DNA of 64,000 nt from Manis javanica (GCF_040802235.1 NC_133164.1:89520302-89584301), one strand, 5' to 3'. Shown: positions 49,765 through 61,669, counted from the stretch's first letter. Numbers and translations are program-made. The notes: generated by a model not told the origin, from the sequence alone.

Positions 49765-51035
49765 TTAAATACTTTTTTATTTAAGATACAATTTACATAC
49801 TGTAAAACTCACCCCTTTAAAGCATATAATTCAGTGGTTTTTAATGGATATTTATGGGAGTACAGTCATTACTATTCCATCTTCATTATCCCAAAAATAA
49901 ATTTAGTACCTATCAACAATCACTCCCCAACTTCCCCTTCTTTCCCAGGCCCAGGCAACCACTAATCACTTTCTGTCTCTATGGATTTGCCTATTCTGGA
50001 CATTTCCCATAAAAAGAATCATACAGTGTGTGGCCCTTTGTGTCTGGCTTCTTTCATCTAGCTTTTCAAGGTTCACACACAGGGAAGCACACAGTTCTCT
50101 GTTCCTTTTTATTGTTGAGTGATACTCCATTTCATGGACAGACCATCTTATGGACTGAAGGTCTGTGTCCCCCCCCAAATGCACATGTGGAAACCCTAAC
50201 TCCCAATGTGATGGTATTTGGAGGTGAGGTCTTTGGGAAGGAATTAGATTTAGATGAGGTCCTAAGGGTGGAGCCCCCATGACAGGATCGGTGCCCTTAT
50301 ATGGAAAGGGAGAGACACCAGGGCTTCCTCTTTCCTCCCTGTGAGAACACTGTGAGAAGGCAGCTGTTCGAAAGCCAGGAAGAGGGCTCTTTTCAGACCA
50401 GAAGTCTACTGGCACCTTGATCTTGAACTTCCAAGCCTCCAGAACTGTGAGAAATAACATGTCTGTTGTTTAAGCCATCCAGTCTGTGGTATTCTGTTAT
50501 GGCCATTCAAGATAATACGTGCCACATTTTGTTTATTATCAGTAATTAAACAAATGATTGGACATTTGGGTCATTTCCATTTTTTTGGCCAGGTGTGAAT
50601 AACATTGCAATGAAAGTTTGTGTACAAGTTTCTGTGTGAACAGGTTTTCATTTCTTTGGCTATATACCTAAGGAGGGGAATTGCTGGATCATATGGTAAG
50701 TTTAACTTTTGGAAGAACAGCGAGACTGTATTCTAATATGGATCCATCATTTTTCATTCCTTTCAGCAGTGTATGAAGATTCCAACTTCTCCACATCTTT
50801 GCCAATAGCTGTCATTGTCTGTCCTGTCAACTCTTGTTATCCTAGTGCACATGAAGTAGTATTTCCTTAGCGTTTTGATTTGCATTTCTCTGATGGCTAA
50901 TGGTGCTAGGCATCTTTTCAGGTGCTTATTAGCCATTTGTACACCTTCTGGAGAAAAATGTCTTTTCAAAAAGTATCTCCTTTGCCCATTTTCAATTGGG
51001 TTCTTGTCTTTTTATTGTTGAGATATCTGGCATCG
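49765..51035 (-). mobile_element. old L1 3' region, antisense, split by an MLT1 LTR
   Basis: The left part has TAAAACTCACCCCTTTAAAG and the right part has TGTGTACAAGTTTCTGTGTG and GGAATTGCTGGATCATATGG, matching antisense L1 ORF2-end and 3' UTR sequence. The two halves are in the same orientation and flank an LTR at 50149-50505. Confidence 0.75.
50149..50505 (+). mobile_element. MLT1-type MaLR LTR inserted in old L1
   Basis: It starts TATGGACTGAAGGTCTGTGT and contains ACTCCCAATGTGATGGTATT, TAGATTTAGATGAGGTCC-like and GTTGTTTAAGCCATCCAGTC blocks, the MLT1 order. It interrupts the L1 fragment, so it is the younger insertion. Confidence 0.85.
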
Positions 51036-51039
51036 CTTA

Positions 51040-51730
51040 AAAATGCTCAAGTCCCCACCATGTTAAAGCAAACAAAACCTTGCCCAACCCTAAATGCCCA
51101 CTGCAGCTGCTGAAAATTCCTGCAGAAATTTTTGAGAGTTCTCTGTGCTGGTGGTTTCTGCCCACTCTCTTCTCAAGCTCTTGCAGTCTGGCTCCTGAAC
51201 CAAACCTCTTCACTGGAAGTGCTCTCAGCAAAGTCACCAGTGGCTGTTTTGTTACTAAAGTCAATGGACACTTTTCAATTCTTAGCTTGTTTGCTATCTC
51301 TGCAGTATGTGCCACAGAGTCCCTCTCCTTTATTGAGATGCTTAGCTTCAATGCTTCTGATTGTTCTCATACATCTCTGGCTACTTCTCAGTTGTCTCAC
51401 TAGGCTTCTCCTACTCTGAGCATTCTTAAGTTCTGATCGTGTTCAAGATTCTGTCCTCCATCCACATATTTTACACATTCACATGGTCTCACAGGGCAAT
51501 CACATTCACTCCCATGGCTTCAATTACCACTTAACATTGCTCATTCCTGAATCTCACCTCTATCTCCTGCTTAGATTATGTCCTGGGTTCCTGGCTTATA
51601 TATATGTGTCTAATCAACATCTCTACTTGGACATCCATCCTTAAACTTTACATATCCCAAACCAAACATTTTATCTTTACCTCCTTGGGCTTCCTTAACT
51701 CAGTGAAAAACACCAATTACTGAATTCCAT
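51040..51730 (+). repeat. L2-like fragment
   Basis: Sequence such as CTCCCAGGCTTCTCCTAC-like and TTCTGTCCTCCATCCACATA follows LINE-2 ORF2 3' sequence. This is tentative and limits are approximate. Confidence 0.5.
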
Positions 51731-51924
51731 AGAGTAAAAATTTTAAAGTGACTTACATTTGTCTACTTCCTTCCATCCTCAACACCTACCCCCTGCTCCA
51801 GTATTATTTAACAAGATGACCCTAACAGCCTCGGAGTGCTCTCCCAGCTCCACTCTCTTCACCAGATCAGAGAGCTTTCTAACATGCAAATCTGACCATG
51901 TGCTTCCTCTGCTTATCTAAGCTA

Positions 51925-52195
51925 CAGTAAGAATCAGGATTACACTGGTTTTGGAGCCAGACACACTAGGATTTCAATCTTAACACCATTCATTTACTCA
52001 TTGCAAGGCTGTGGGAGGAGTTATTTAACTTGCCAATGTTTTAGTTTTCTTGTTTAAAAAGAGAAAGAGAGCGAGCCATCAGAGTTCCATACATCTCATG
52101 GGTCTTCCTGAGGATTCAGGATGCACGGTGATGTCCTGAGTTCAAAGTGGGGCACATTTAAGTGCTCAATACATTTCAACTATTATTTTTATTAG
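51925..52195 (+). repeat. MIR SINE
   Basis: TTTTGGAGCCAGACACACTA, AGTTATTTAACTTGCCAATG and AAGTGCTCAATACATTTCAA plus an ATTATTTTTATT end give the MIR order. The sequence is diverged. Confidence 0.7.
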
Positions 52196-52359
52196 TCTCT
52201 TTCAACAGAGGCGAATTAATCTCACTTTCATCCTAAAAGGTGAGGATTAAAACCAAGAACTTGATAAACGCTTTTAAGACAAAACTCCTTCGGACACTGA
52301 AGCCTGGTAATCAATTGCCGCTCCCCTCCGTGCTGGTCCCTCGGTTTCAATCTCCAAAA

Positions 52360-52960
52360 ACTATTCAGGAGAGGAGGCTGCAGCGGGGCGGCTGGCATTC
52401 CGAATGGAGGACGCAGAACCGGAATCTGGCTGCAGGCTCTGTCCTCCCAGGCGCGGCTGCCGGAAAGCCCTAACCGAGGGCATCCTCCCCGCCCCCGTTA
52501 CCGCGGCGACAGTCCCCGCTGCCCCCTCGCCCGCAGCCAGGCTCACCTGACCCGCAGCCCTGAGGACCGCAAGCCGCTCGAGTGAAGCCACACACCCTAA
52601 CCGCAAACCGCAGGAGCCACCCCCGCCCGGTCCCTTCCTCCGACCCCACGGTCACCCGGGAGGCCCGCTCCACCCTTCTACCCCCGGCCCGGCACGCCCT
52701 CCCGCGCCCCGGCGCTCACCTTGAAGGACATCCTGCACATGTCCACGGCCGCCCCAGCGCCCCCCGGCGCGCTTCCGGAGAGGGAACCCGCCCCGAACCT
52801 CCTCCCTGCCGCGTTCCGCAGAGGGGCGGGGCCCGCGGAGCCGCCACCGCCCTGCCCCGCCGCGGCCTCCGACGGAGCTAGGCCCGGAGGGCGGGCGAGG
52901 GGCGGTGCCGGGGGCGGGGCGGGGCGGGGCTAGAGGTCAGGACGAGGCGTCGCCCGCTCT
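52360..52960 (-). promoter_or_regulatory. CpG-island promoter of ANKRD29
   Basis: This is a dense CpG and GC region spanning coding exon 1. GC boxes of GGGGCGGGG type lie at about 52823-52831, and a tandem GGGGC run lies at 52910-52930, just upstream of the start codon relative to the gene. No TATA box was seen near the likely start. This is the usual architecture of a TATA-less, Sp1-type CpG promoter. The island also extends into intron 1. The exact transcription start is unknown. Confidence 0.8.
52720..52740 (-). CDS. ANKRD29: ANKRD29 exon 1 (coding part, start codon)
   Basis: Reading the minus strand from 52740 gives ATG and seven codons, MCRMSFK, followed at once by a GTGAGC donor (GT at 52718-52719). 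This matches the N-terminus of ANKRD29. The base at -3 of the ATG is G, an acceptable start context. A second in-frame ATG lies at codon 4. The exon sits inside the CpG island, and its untranslated part extends to higher coordinates for an unknown distance. It joins exon 2 in phase 0 across an 11.1-kb intron. Confidence 0.92.
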
Positions 52961-52969
52961 GCCTACCTC

Positions 52970-53180
52970 ACGTGCACTCCAGATTCCGCACGCACTGTGC
53001 ACGCTGGGCACACCCACTCTCACACGTCCCCACTCGCCCTCTCATGCACACTCGACTCTACACCACACTGCGCACACTCTCCACGTTACGCACATGCAAC
53101 GCTATCCTTGCTCCCGTCCACACACCCACTTCCTCATACACTCCACGCGCATCCGCATTCCTGTTACACACAGCGCGGTC
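52970..53180. repeat. degenerate CAC/ACTC-rich tract upstream of the promoter
   Basis: An irregular CA/CACTC-rich run (ACACCCACTCTCACACGTCC and onward) still CpG-rich at its left edge. It separates the CpG island from flanking intergenic DNA. There is no clear unit length. Confidence 0.6.
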
Positions 53181-53980
53181 TGGCCACATGACTCTCAGCC
53201 TTCATTACAGCACAAATATGATGATGGTGTAAATGAAACATGAGAAAAAATTTCACCCACTGTCTTCCCACCCTTTCAAATAGCTATTTTAATTTTTACT
53301 TCTGTCTCTCTAGGTTTTCTTTTCTTTCTCTGCCTTTTTCTTTCTAAGAGGCTGGGTTTTTTGTTTTATTGTTTGTTTTATCCGCCTGGAGAAAGAGCTA
53401 GAAAACAAGGCTTTTGATTGAATGAGGGATGTGGTATTTCCTTTTGGAATGTAAAGGGCAAATTGTGAAATACACTCATAGCCCTCCTGTGGATCTCATT
53501 AGTCATCTCCTCTTGGCCTTCAGCACACCTGGAGCTCCCAGGGGCCCTGCACTCGCTCACACTCCCTCAGGCTCCCTCAGGCTCCCACACACTCCCTCAC
53601 ACTCCGTCAGGCTTGCTGCTTGCCCAGGGATGGTTTGGAGGAAGTAAAGTGGGAGAGACCTGTTTTTTTAAATTAAGAAATATTTTGTTTTTAAAGTATA
53701 AGAGACAATGATCACCTTTCTAGAAAAGTCAAATGCTGAAGTAAAAATGGACATCTTACACCCTCACTCCAGGAATCCATCCACTTGTTCTCCCCTCACC
53801 TCTGTTTGTGCCTCTCCTTCTCAACTGAATTTGTAATATACTTCATTTAAAAGTTCAAAAAATACAACTACAAATAGAAGTTCATATTGAAAACAAAATG
53901 TTTCAAGCCATAACCAATCCTTTATGGTTAAATTGTATTTGTGTTTAAAACAATTTTAAAATAAAAACATTGCAAAGTTT
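53181..53980. other. intergenic sequence with a short CTCCCTCA-type repeat
   Basis: AT-rich intergenic DNA upstream of ANKRD29. At about 53545-53620 there is a short run of CACTCCCTCA/GGCTCCCTCA repeats. Nothing else is recognised. Confidence 0.5.
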
Positions 53981-53983
53981 GAT

Positions 53984-54046
53984 AGAGTTCAATTTTTAAA
54001 TCAAGAAAGACTTTGATACAGAGTTCAATTTTTAAATCAAGAAAGA
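53984..54046. repeat. 36-bp tandem duplication (second copy partial)
   Basis: AGAGTTCAATTTTTAAATCA and the following GAAAGACT occur at 53984 and again at 54020, with no mismatch seen. Confidence 0.93.
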
Positions 54047-54185
54047 CTCAAAACTTTCCCCTTGCCTCGAATGTCTATAGTGAGACAGTTCTGAAGTTGC
54101 CACACAACATTATCATATGAGATCAAGCATTGGGGGGTTTTGCTTTAATAGTTTTAATTAAAGGAAGGAGTGGAAAGAATATTTT

Positions 54186-54730
54186 GAGTGCTATGTACCA
54201 GGTGTTTTCCTTTTAAAAAGTTTGTGAGGTATTACGCCCGTTCCACTGTCGCGACCCTTCAAGGACCGAAGCAACACGCCCAAGGTCTTGATTCTAGGCT
54301 TTATTGTCTAATCTCTCACGGTGGTTACAGCAGTTGTCGGGAAGCTCCCCTCCCTCCCGGCAGGCTCCCTTATATTCAGTCACCCAACCAATCCGGGACA
54401 GTATCATGTGCGACCTTTAAGCGGATAGGTGTCACGCGCCACTCTAAGGGGCAGCACGAGCTGTGCACGGGTACCGAAGTCTGCTGGGCCAATCCCCAAC
54501 AGGGAAGAGAGGAAAGGGTGGTGAGCAGGAGGAAATGGGTGCCATCTTCTCCAGCTGGTGACGAGGCTAAAATACCAGGTCTTAGAACTACCACTGGGCA
54601 AGGAAGCTGCGGTGGATCAGCCCCGGGACCGAGCCCTGGCCAGGGGCCCGGCCCTCACATTCCACAGCTGACAAAACTAAGGAGAAGAGAGAAAGTAATT
54701 TGTTAATGAGTGGCTGGGCTGACCTTCAAT
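54186..54730 (-). repeat. MIR SINE, antisense, split by the solo LTR
   Basis: The outer flanks (54186-54240: TGCTATGTACCAGGTGTTTT; 54666-54730: AGCTGACAAAACTAAGGAGA) are the two halves of one MIR. Removing the LTR and one copy of TTCCAC restores the MIR order, which confirms the LTR limits. Confidence 0.75.
54247..54659 (-). mobile_element. solo retroviral LTR (413 bp) with 6-bp target duplication
   Basis: The plus strand reads TTCCAC (54241-54246), then the LTR from TGTCGCGACCC to GGCCCTCACA, then TTCCAC again (54660-54665): a perfect 6-bp target duplication around a TG...CA element. In its own (minus) orientation it has a CCAAT-type GATTGG, a TATA box GAATATAAGG at about 54368-54377, and an AATAAA signal at 54305-54300. 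The TATA-to-AATAAA gap of about 65 bp implies a short R. The 6-bp duplication and short R fit a class II (betaretrovirus-like) ERV. It interrupts a MIR. Only one LTR and no coding genes remain. Confidence 0.92.
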
Positions 54731-55074
54731 CATGTCTCCTCCTTTCCACCACCACACTTGTTGCTCAAAACTTTTTCTGGCAGTGAGTCTCTGGCCAGGC
54801 TGCTGACAGGACTCCTGTCAAGGTTAAAGGAAAGAAGAAGGTGTCTGCACTTTATCTCACACACCTGACTAAGCCCATCTTCATAAAAAGCCCCCAAACA
54901 GAACACAACCCTCATGGTCATGGCCAGATAATTCCTAAAGTGGCCCTCTCCAAAACTTAACAGTGGCCCAGTAGGTCTAACACATGCAATTAAGTCCCTG
55001 TTGTTCCACCCTCCCTATCCAAATAACTTCTCACCACCCCAGCAGAGTGTCTCCATATTGTCAGGATGTTCCTT

Positions 55075-55385
55075 GCTATCCCCTTCCCTCCCAGCCCTGT
55101 AGCTCTCTTCTGTCTGTCCTTGCCCTGAATACTGACCTTATTCCCAGCTCACATCCCCTTCCTGCACCCTTCCCCTCAGCTGCCTCTCTCCCAGCCTCAC
55201 TGAGCTCCTGCCAGAATTCCACTCTGCACCACATTCCTTCGCCTTTGAGTCCATACAGTCCAGTATTGCTCTAGACTTCTGTTACTTTTGACTCCTCCAG
55301 CAGGGTTTAAATTCTTTAAAGCCAGATCTTGTGTCTTCTGTCTTTTATTTTCTTCAAGGGCTAGTTTGTAGCTGGCAATATGGTA
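55075..55385 (+). repeat. L2 LINE fragment
   Basis: CTCCTCCAGCAGGGTTTAAA, CCAGATCTTGTGTCTTCTGT and GTAGCTGGCAATATGGTAGG are LINE-2 3' sequence. The region 55400-56365 shows nothing I can name. Confidence 0.6.
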
Positions 55386-55399
55386 GGTGGTCAAAATGT

Positions 55400-56365
55400 A
55401 TTCATAGTTGATTTAATAGAAGATCTAAGGGATTGTGTTCTCCATACTGACATGATCAGAAGGCCCACCACTCCTCTCCACAGACATCCACGACTTATAT
55501 GTGCAGACATCTGTGTTCATCTCAAACAAGGCGATTTTCATGATCACATTCTGTTCACACCAGCACAGGCTGTAGTGTGTTTGTTCTTGATTTTGTACTG
55601 TCCCAGTTTATGCTCCAAAAGGACTTACTCTAGACAGAATTGTGAAGTAGGTCATGCTGGTCTACTGAGCCCTCTCCCTCCTCTTCTTGTCATCAGGCCC
55701 CTTTACCCCAATTAAGAGTCTACCCTGGACAACTTGCCTTTCCACATTCATATTTCCCACCACACAGCTCCCAGCTGGTTAGCTCAGTCTCTTCCTTTGG
55801 AATTTACATAGGCAAGGCTTCATGCAGTGGGGAGTGTAGCAGACACAGTGTTGAGTAGTCTGCCCCAACATCCACTGTCCCATTCCTTTTCCCTAACAGA
55901 ATACCAATTTTGCTCAGGCATCTATCATACTCCATCTTGGGATGTGCTTTGGGGGGCCCAGCCCCTCTTTCTGGGCAAAGCTCTCTCTGATCTAAGCTGG
56001 TGATAGTGCCTGGATTGGGTATGGGTATGTGACAAATTCTGACCTCTAAGACACAAGAGGAGGTGTGTTAGAGGCTTCCTAGAAAAGTTTCCTTGCTTCT
56101 AAAAGAGATACTGGGAGGAAAAGGTCCTTTCTTCCTTCAGACAATGTCCTGTATGGATGTGATGTCTGGAATGCTGCAGCCACTTTGTGACTGTGAGGGG
56201 AGCTGGCCTATGAGGGTGGCAGAGCAAAGAGATGGTGTCACTAAGGTTTGGCCAACTGGGGCTGCCCTGGACTTCTTGTTTAAGCCACTTTCTGTGGAAA
56301 GTATTCTTCTACAGAGTAACAATGGAAGCAAGGGCATGGGGGACAAAGGCTCAGGAACTTAATAT
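55400..56365. other. no recognised feature
   Basis: Intergenic sequence. I see no gene or named repeat. Confidence 0.45.
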
Positions 56366-56575
56366 TGATTAATGTGTATTATGTGTTGGCATTTTGAAAA
56401 TGTCACTGAATTTTATTCTCATTCCAACCCTATGTAAAAGATATTATTGATGATGAAACAGACTCAGAGTGAGAGCCATTCTTGCTCATGAACACAAGGA
56501 CCAAAAGGAGGAAAGTGGAATTCAAACCCAGGCAAATTTGAGAGTAAAACTCCTGTCCTTTCCACTATGCTTTCT
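56366..56575 (-). repeat. MIR SINE, antisense
   Basis: GTATTATGTGTTGGCATTTT, ATTCTCATTCCAACCCTATG and GGAATTCAAACCCAGGCAAA lie in inverted MIR order. Confidence 0.65.
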
Positions 56576-56614
56576 TACCAGATTTGCATGCAAATGTCAG
56601 AACAAAGTTTCCTG

Positions 56615-57080
56615 GTAGCATATTATTAGTGTATAGAAATGCAACTGATTTCTGCATGTTAATTTTGTATTTTGCTATTCAGTTATTAGTTCTAATGGCT
56701 TCTTGGTGGAGTCTTTAGGTTTTTCTACATATAGTATGATGTCATCTGCAAATAAAAAAACAAAACAAAATTGAAACAGACTCATAGACCAAGGCTGGAA
56801 ATAAACTGTTGGTTACCATATGGGGAGTTGTAGGAGGCAGGCAAAAACAGGGGAAGGAGATTAAGAGGTACAAACTTCCAGCTACAAAACAGGTCACAAG
56901 GATGAAATGTACAGCATAGGGAATATAGTCAATAATATTGTAATAATATTCTATTGAGACAGATAGCAACTAGACTTACTGTGGGGATCATTTCCTAATG
57001 TATAAAAATAAGGAATCACTGTGATGTACACCTGAAATTCATAGGATATTGGATATCAATTCTACTTCAATTTTTTAAAT
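56615..57080 (+). mobile_element. L1 fragment with an inverted 5' part (twin-priming type)
   Basis: 56615-56755 is antisense L1 ORF2 (TAGTGTATAGAAATGCAACT, ATGATGTCATCTGCAAATA), while 56756-57080 is a sense L1 3' UTR (GGGAATATAGTCAATAATAT, GTGATGTACACCTGAAATTC). The two join at an A-rich point in opposite orientations, the signature of twin-primed insertion. The strand given is that of the 3' part. Confidence 0.7.
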
Positions 57081-57439
57081 GGCATTTCCTGTTCTGCATT
57101 TTATGACCTTAGGGTTGCAGATAATATTCCTCATAATAAATGAGCTGTTGACAGGTTTCTAACAGAGGGACTGGAGCATGAAATTCATGTGATAGGCTTA
57201 GAATTTTGATCATTACTTTTGATAGGCAATATCCCTATCTTTGTTGCTTTCTCAATCAATATTTTTAAAGTAGAAGCTTTAGCTTAGTCAAATTAACTTC
57301 ATTTTTCAGATTACAAACCCAGAATATAAAAAGAAGAGGAAAAAGCAGAATATAACAATGACCTGTAATACAGCTTCCCAGAGTTATCAAATGCTAAGTT
57401 TACCCCCAAGCTTTTTTTAAGTATGTAGTAACATAATTG

Positions 57440-57690
57440 GAAATACGTATATTCTGCTTTTTTATGAAACATGATAATGTGATGGTGTATGAGAGGGATC
57501 ATGAGGAAGACAGTGCAGCACAGAGAAGACAAGTAGTGACTCTGTGGCATCTCACTGCACTGATGCACAGTGACTGCAATGGGGTATGGGGGGCCCAATA
57601 ATATGGGTGAATGTAGTAACCACATTGTTTTTCATGTGAAACCTTCATAAGAGTGTATATCAATGATATCTTAATAAAAAAACAAAAACA
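57440..57690 (+). repeat. younger L1-like 3' end
   Basis: GACAAGTAGTGACTCTGTGG, GTGAATGTAGTAACCACATT and ATCAATGATATCTTAATAAA with an A-rich end resemble a L1 3' terminus I recall from laurasiatherian genomes. Family assignment is from memory. Confidence 0.5.
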
Positions 57691-58139
57691 AAAATATGGT
57701 AATGTGAGTATTCTCTTCTGGCATTAAAAATTCTCTGAAAATCTTGCATTTAAAATTGGATGTATTGTAATTCATTTAGCCTATTGCAAGACCTGTATGT
57801 CCTTTCTCCTATTATAAGACCTCTTTCTTATGATAAGACCTATAAGTTCCCTTTAGCTTTTGCTATTAAAAATAATGCTAGAACAATTATTTCATACCTA
57901 AATTTTATCCACAATTTTCATTATTTCCTGATGATAAGTTTCTAGAATTCCAGAGATAGAACATGACCAATGTGAAGGCTGCTAATTCATATGTACAAAT
58001 CGCTTTTCAAAAATGTTATGTCAGTTTTATGCTTCCACCCAGGCTGGTTAAATTATTATTTGGAATTTTTCTGAATTCTTTCAGTGACACTATGTAGGCA
58101 GACATTATCTGCACTAATTTTCTATTTACTGTGTGTGTG
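57691..58139. other. no recognised feature
   Basis: AT-rich intergenic sequence. Nothing is supported. Confidence 0.45.
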
Positions 58140-60840
58140 TATTTATCAACAACCAATGTAGGGGAGGAACATGATCATATTTATAGTTCATGGGTTTCCA
58201 AAACATCAAAACTGTCCATTTGCAGGGAGAAGGCTAACTATTACAGATAGGACTGAACTGTGCAGAGCAATGCACAGATTCCTCAATAACATCTTTATGG
58301 TAAATGCCTCAGTGAATTTCACAGAGCTGTTTGGGAAACATTGCTTCATGTAAACTGACAACTTAACATCAAAGGAACTCAGGAAAACTCCATACAGTTT
58401 AGATCCAGCATCTGCTGGGTGGGCTTCCAGGAAAATGGGTGGACTACTGACCCCTAGGGTGGTCCTCTATAGAATCTGTTCCCATTGAGTCACTGAGTGG
58501 CTCAGTTTGAAGTTCGTTCTGCAGCTGGTACCTGGCACAGTTGTCTTAAGTGTGAAGTTAAATCACGTAAACCATCAGTAGAACTGGGAATAAGAACTCC
58601 CCTCTTATAATAGTTCAGAAGCCTAACATGAACTTCAGTGGTTCACCACTCACCCAGCCCAGTCAGTAATGCCCAGAAGAACCCAGTTCAGGATGCTGCT
58701 GAGCCCTGGGGAAGCCAGAGGGCTTGACCACGGATATCAAGTGACCATACAGCCAGAACATCCCTTCATGAGCTAACCTCTTTCATGAGGTTAGGTGGAC
58801 CCAGTGGCAATCCATCATAAAAAGGTAGTGTTACATCAGGGATCAAGTCTGAACAGGATCAGAAGGCATGAACAACCCTGCCTGAGCACGTCACCCTCTA
58901 CTGTTGTACCAGCGCTGCTCTTTCAGTTCATATTTGCTCTCATTTGGGGAGGCCCTTAGGCCCACCTCCTAATGGAGAAGCAAAAAGGTAGACCTTGGTT
59001 CATGGCCCGCCTGTTAGAATAGGGGGATGTATAGAGTGTAAGTTGAAAATAGATAGTGGCTGCACTACAGTCCCACTTGGGGGTGGCTTGAAGAACAGAA
59101 CGTCTGGTGGAGGACGTGGTCATCCACTTTGTATGCAAAGAGAAGTGGCCCAAAGTTAGACTGTATATGACTCATGGGCAGAGAAGAATGGCTTGATTTG
59201 TGGTCAGGTCCTAGGAAGGAGATAGGTTGCAAGGTTGAGGAGAAGATGCTCCAGGGTAGAGTGCTGTGGGTGGACACAGGGGAATGGGCAGAAAGTGTGA
59301 AGGTTTTTGTATTATGTATTAATGCTCAGTGGAGAATATTCACTACAAGAAAGGCACTAAATGATCAAATAGACAAAATGACTTAACCAGTTGACATCAG
59401 CCAGCCTCTATCAGTGGCCTCTCCTTACACTGGCACGATGGGCTTATGAGTAATGGAGCCCTGGTGGAAGGGATGAAAGACATGAATGGGCCCAACAGCA
59501 GGGACTCCCACTTCCCAAGTCTCATCTAGCTACTGTGACCACTATAGGACCCATAACAGGGACCAATACTGAGTCTCCAGTATGTCACCATCCCTTGAGG
59601 AGATCACCTGGTGACTTGATGAGAAAATGACTGTATTAAACACTTTTCACCCCAGAGGGCCCATGATTTCTTTTGACAGGAATAGACACATATTCTAGGT
59701 ATGGACTTGCTATTCCTGGGTCTCAGCCAACACCACTATCTGCAAGGTTATGGACTGTTTGTTCTACTAGCACAGAACCCAAAATAACATTATGTCAAAC
59801 CAAGAAACCCACTTTCCAGCCAAGGAGGTGCAGCCCTGGGCTCATGACTGTGGCATCCACTGGTCACATCTTATACCACCTTACCCAAAGTTGACAGCCA
59901 CTGTGCTGTTGGGGTGGCATGTTGAAGTTATAGCTAATATACCAAACTGGAGGTGATATTTGATAAGTACAGTGTTTAACATCTTTCAGGACACAGTATG
60001 GGTTTAAGTTGAAGAGCTCTCTATGGTGTTATGTCCCTACAGGAGGAATACACGAGTCTGCAGACCAAGGGGTGGAAGCAGGAGCTTCCCTGCTTACCAT
60101 TACTCCCAATGATCCACTTGTGTTTCTTTTTCCTGCAGCTCTAGGCTCTGCCAGTTTAGAAGTCCGGGGAACACAGTAAGAGTCCAAAGAACTATTACCT
60201 ATGGCTGTAGCTTGGGCACGTTATGCTGTTTGTGTCCAGGGGCAGCAGATGAGAAGGCTAGTTACCAACTTGGCCAGTTGACTCTGATCTGGTCTGCCTT
60301 CCAGATCATGAGGAGGGAGGTAGTCATGCGTATGCATGACTCTTTCTCCTCTTCTGGGTGGGGCATCCAGAGGTTGCCCCCAGGCACCCTGGCCCATGGA
60401 GGCCTGTTCCTGGCTTGGCTTGTACGAGGATTCCACTGCATCCCTTTTCTCCAGGAAGGAGAAGGTACAGGAACCTTCACAAAATGCTGACGTACAGGAA
60501 CTTCACAAAATGGTGCAACTTTCCCCTGAATAGCCAATAGCTATCCAGGTATTTTTAATTCTTGCTTGTTGGTACACTCTGGTAATTTTACTTCTGTTAA
60601 TCACCATAGCAATTAATCAAATGTTAGATTTTATTCACTTCCATAGTAGGAGCCAAGGATGTTTTCCTGGGGGCCAGTTGCCTTTGGCACTGCCCCATCA
60701 AATGTTTTGTGGTTTAAAACTTGTCATGATGAACTGTGAGCTATGCATGGCCAGATTTCTGGGTGCCTCATCTGTGACCCATAGGACTAAGTGCTGCAGT
60801 AGAAATGCCCCAGAAGCCTTCATTGCCTAATCAGATATCC
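58140..60840 (+). mobile_element. decayed ERVL-like internal region
   Basis: A long stretch with few repeat boundaries. Its best-supported part is 59640-59930, where an open frame begins TGIDTYSRYG and is followed, after a frame-damaged section, by sequence resembling the integrase core of an ERVL-type provirus. Elsewhere the frames are broken and I can only suggest the same origin. It is ancient, with many stops, and non-functional. Confidence 0.45.
59640..59930 (+). pseudogene. ERVL integrase-like remnant
   Basis: The translated TGIDTYS motif is characteristic of the start of an endogenous-retrovirus integrase core. Downstream, the DNA reads as a reading-frame-shifted continuation (CAAGGAGGTGCAGCCCTGGG, then ATCCACTGGTCACATCTTAT). 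The domain is incomplete and cannot give a functional protein. Confidence 0.55.
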
Positions 60841-61665
60841 AGGTTTTGCCTAAGTGTTTGATTTCATTTGGGTGTTTAGCATTATTGTGTGAGTCTCCCA
60901 GCTTCTATGGATTCCAACATTTGTTTAAAGAGAGTTGGGTTGATAATTGGAAAGTACCCGATCACTAATCTGTGCCTTGGGATAAAAGACTCTATTATGG
61001 ATCCTAACTGACTTTTTCCAGCATCTGCTGAGGCTTTGAAGTTCCATGCAAGAGCATTATATTTTAATGTACTGAGGACACTAAATGCTGACTAGCTGAA
61101 ATCTTAGTCCTCACATTTTATTTCCAAGTTGCTATACCCATCAGGAGCAAAAATGTAGCAGATATACACACAGACCTTACTTCTAAATTATTTGCAAACC
61201 TGGCATTTGTTTTGCCAAATCTTTGGGCCAAAATCATTTAAGAGAAGCCAAAAACACTGAGATCAATCTGTAGAGAAAATGGAGTAGGAGGCTTCCATTC
61301 TATAGAGATTGTCTTGCAGCCTTACATGGGAGCAAATATGGACTTCAAATTCAATTTTCTCTCTGGAGAAAACAGATTATCACCCTCCACAGTTGAAATT
61401 TCAAAGTATAATAGTTTTATGAACATTTGACTTTGGGGGCTCTTGTTTGGCAATTATATAATTATATAGTTACATACCAAACTGTATCTTAAAAAATTGT
61501 GTAAGTCTCAAGTGTGGCAGGAGCCTTTCATTCGGTGAATGTTCATTGGCAGGCTTCTCATAGCTTAGAGGTAGGATGGGAGCATATGGTTACAGGAACT
61601 TCCGTGAGACTGAACATTAGGCTATGAGCCACTCGGAATCAGAAGCCATAATTTACCCGTTTTCC
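60841..61665. other. no recognised feature
   Basis: Intergenic sequence. Nothing is supported. Confidence 0.45.
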
Positions 61666-61669
61666 TTTC

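Noticed and set aside
52582..52933. Plus-strand proline/arginine-rich frames in the CpG island
   Set aside because: GC-rich promoter sequence has few stops; there is no family resemblance or splice context, and the host gene is on the other strand.
54188..54706. 172-residue plus-strand frame
   Set aside because: It runs antisense through the solo LTR and the flanking MIR.
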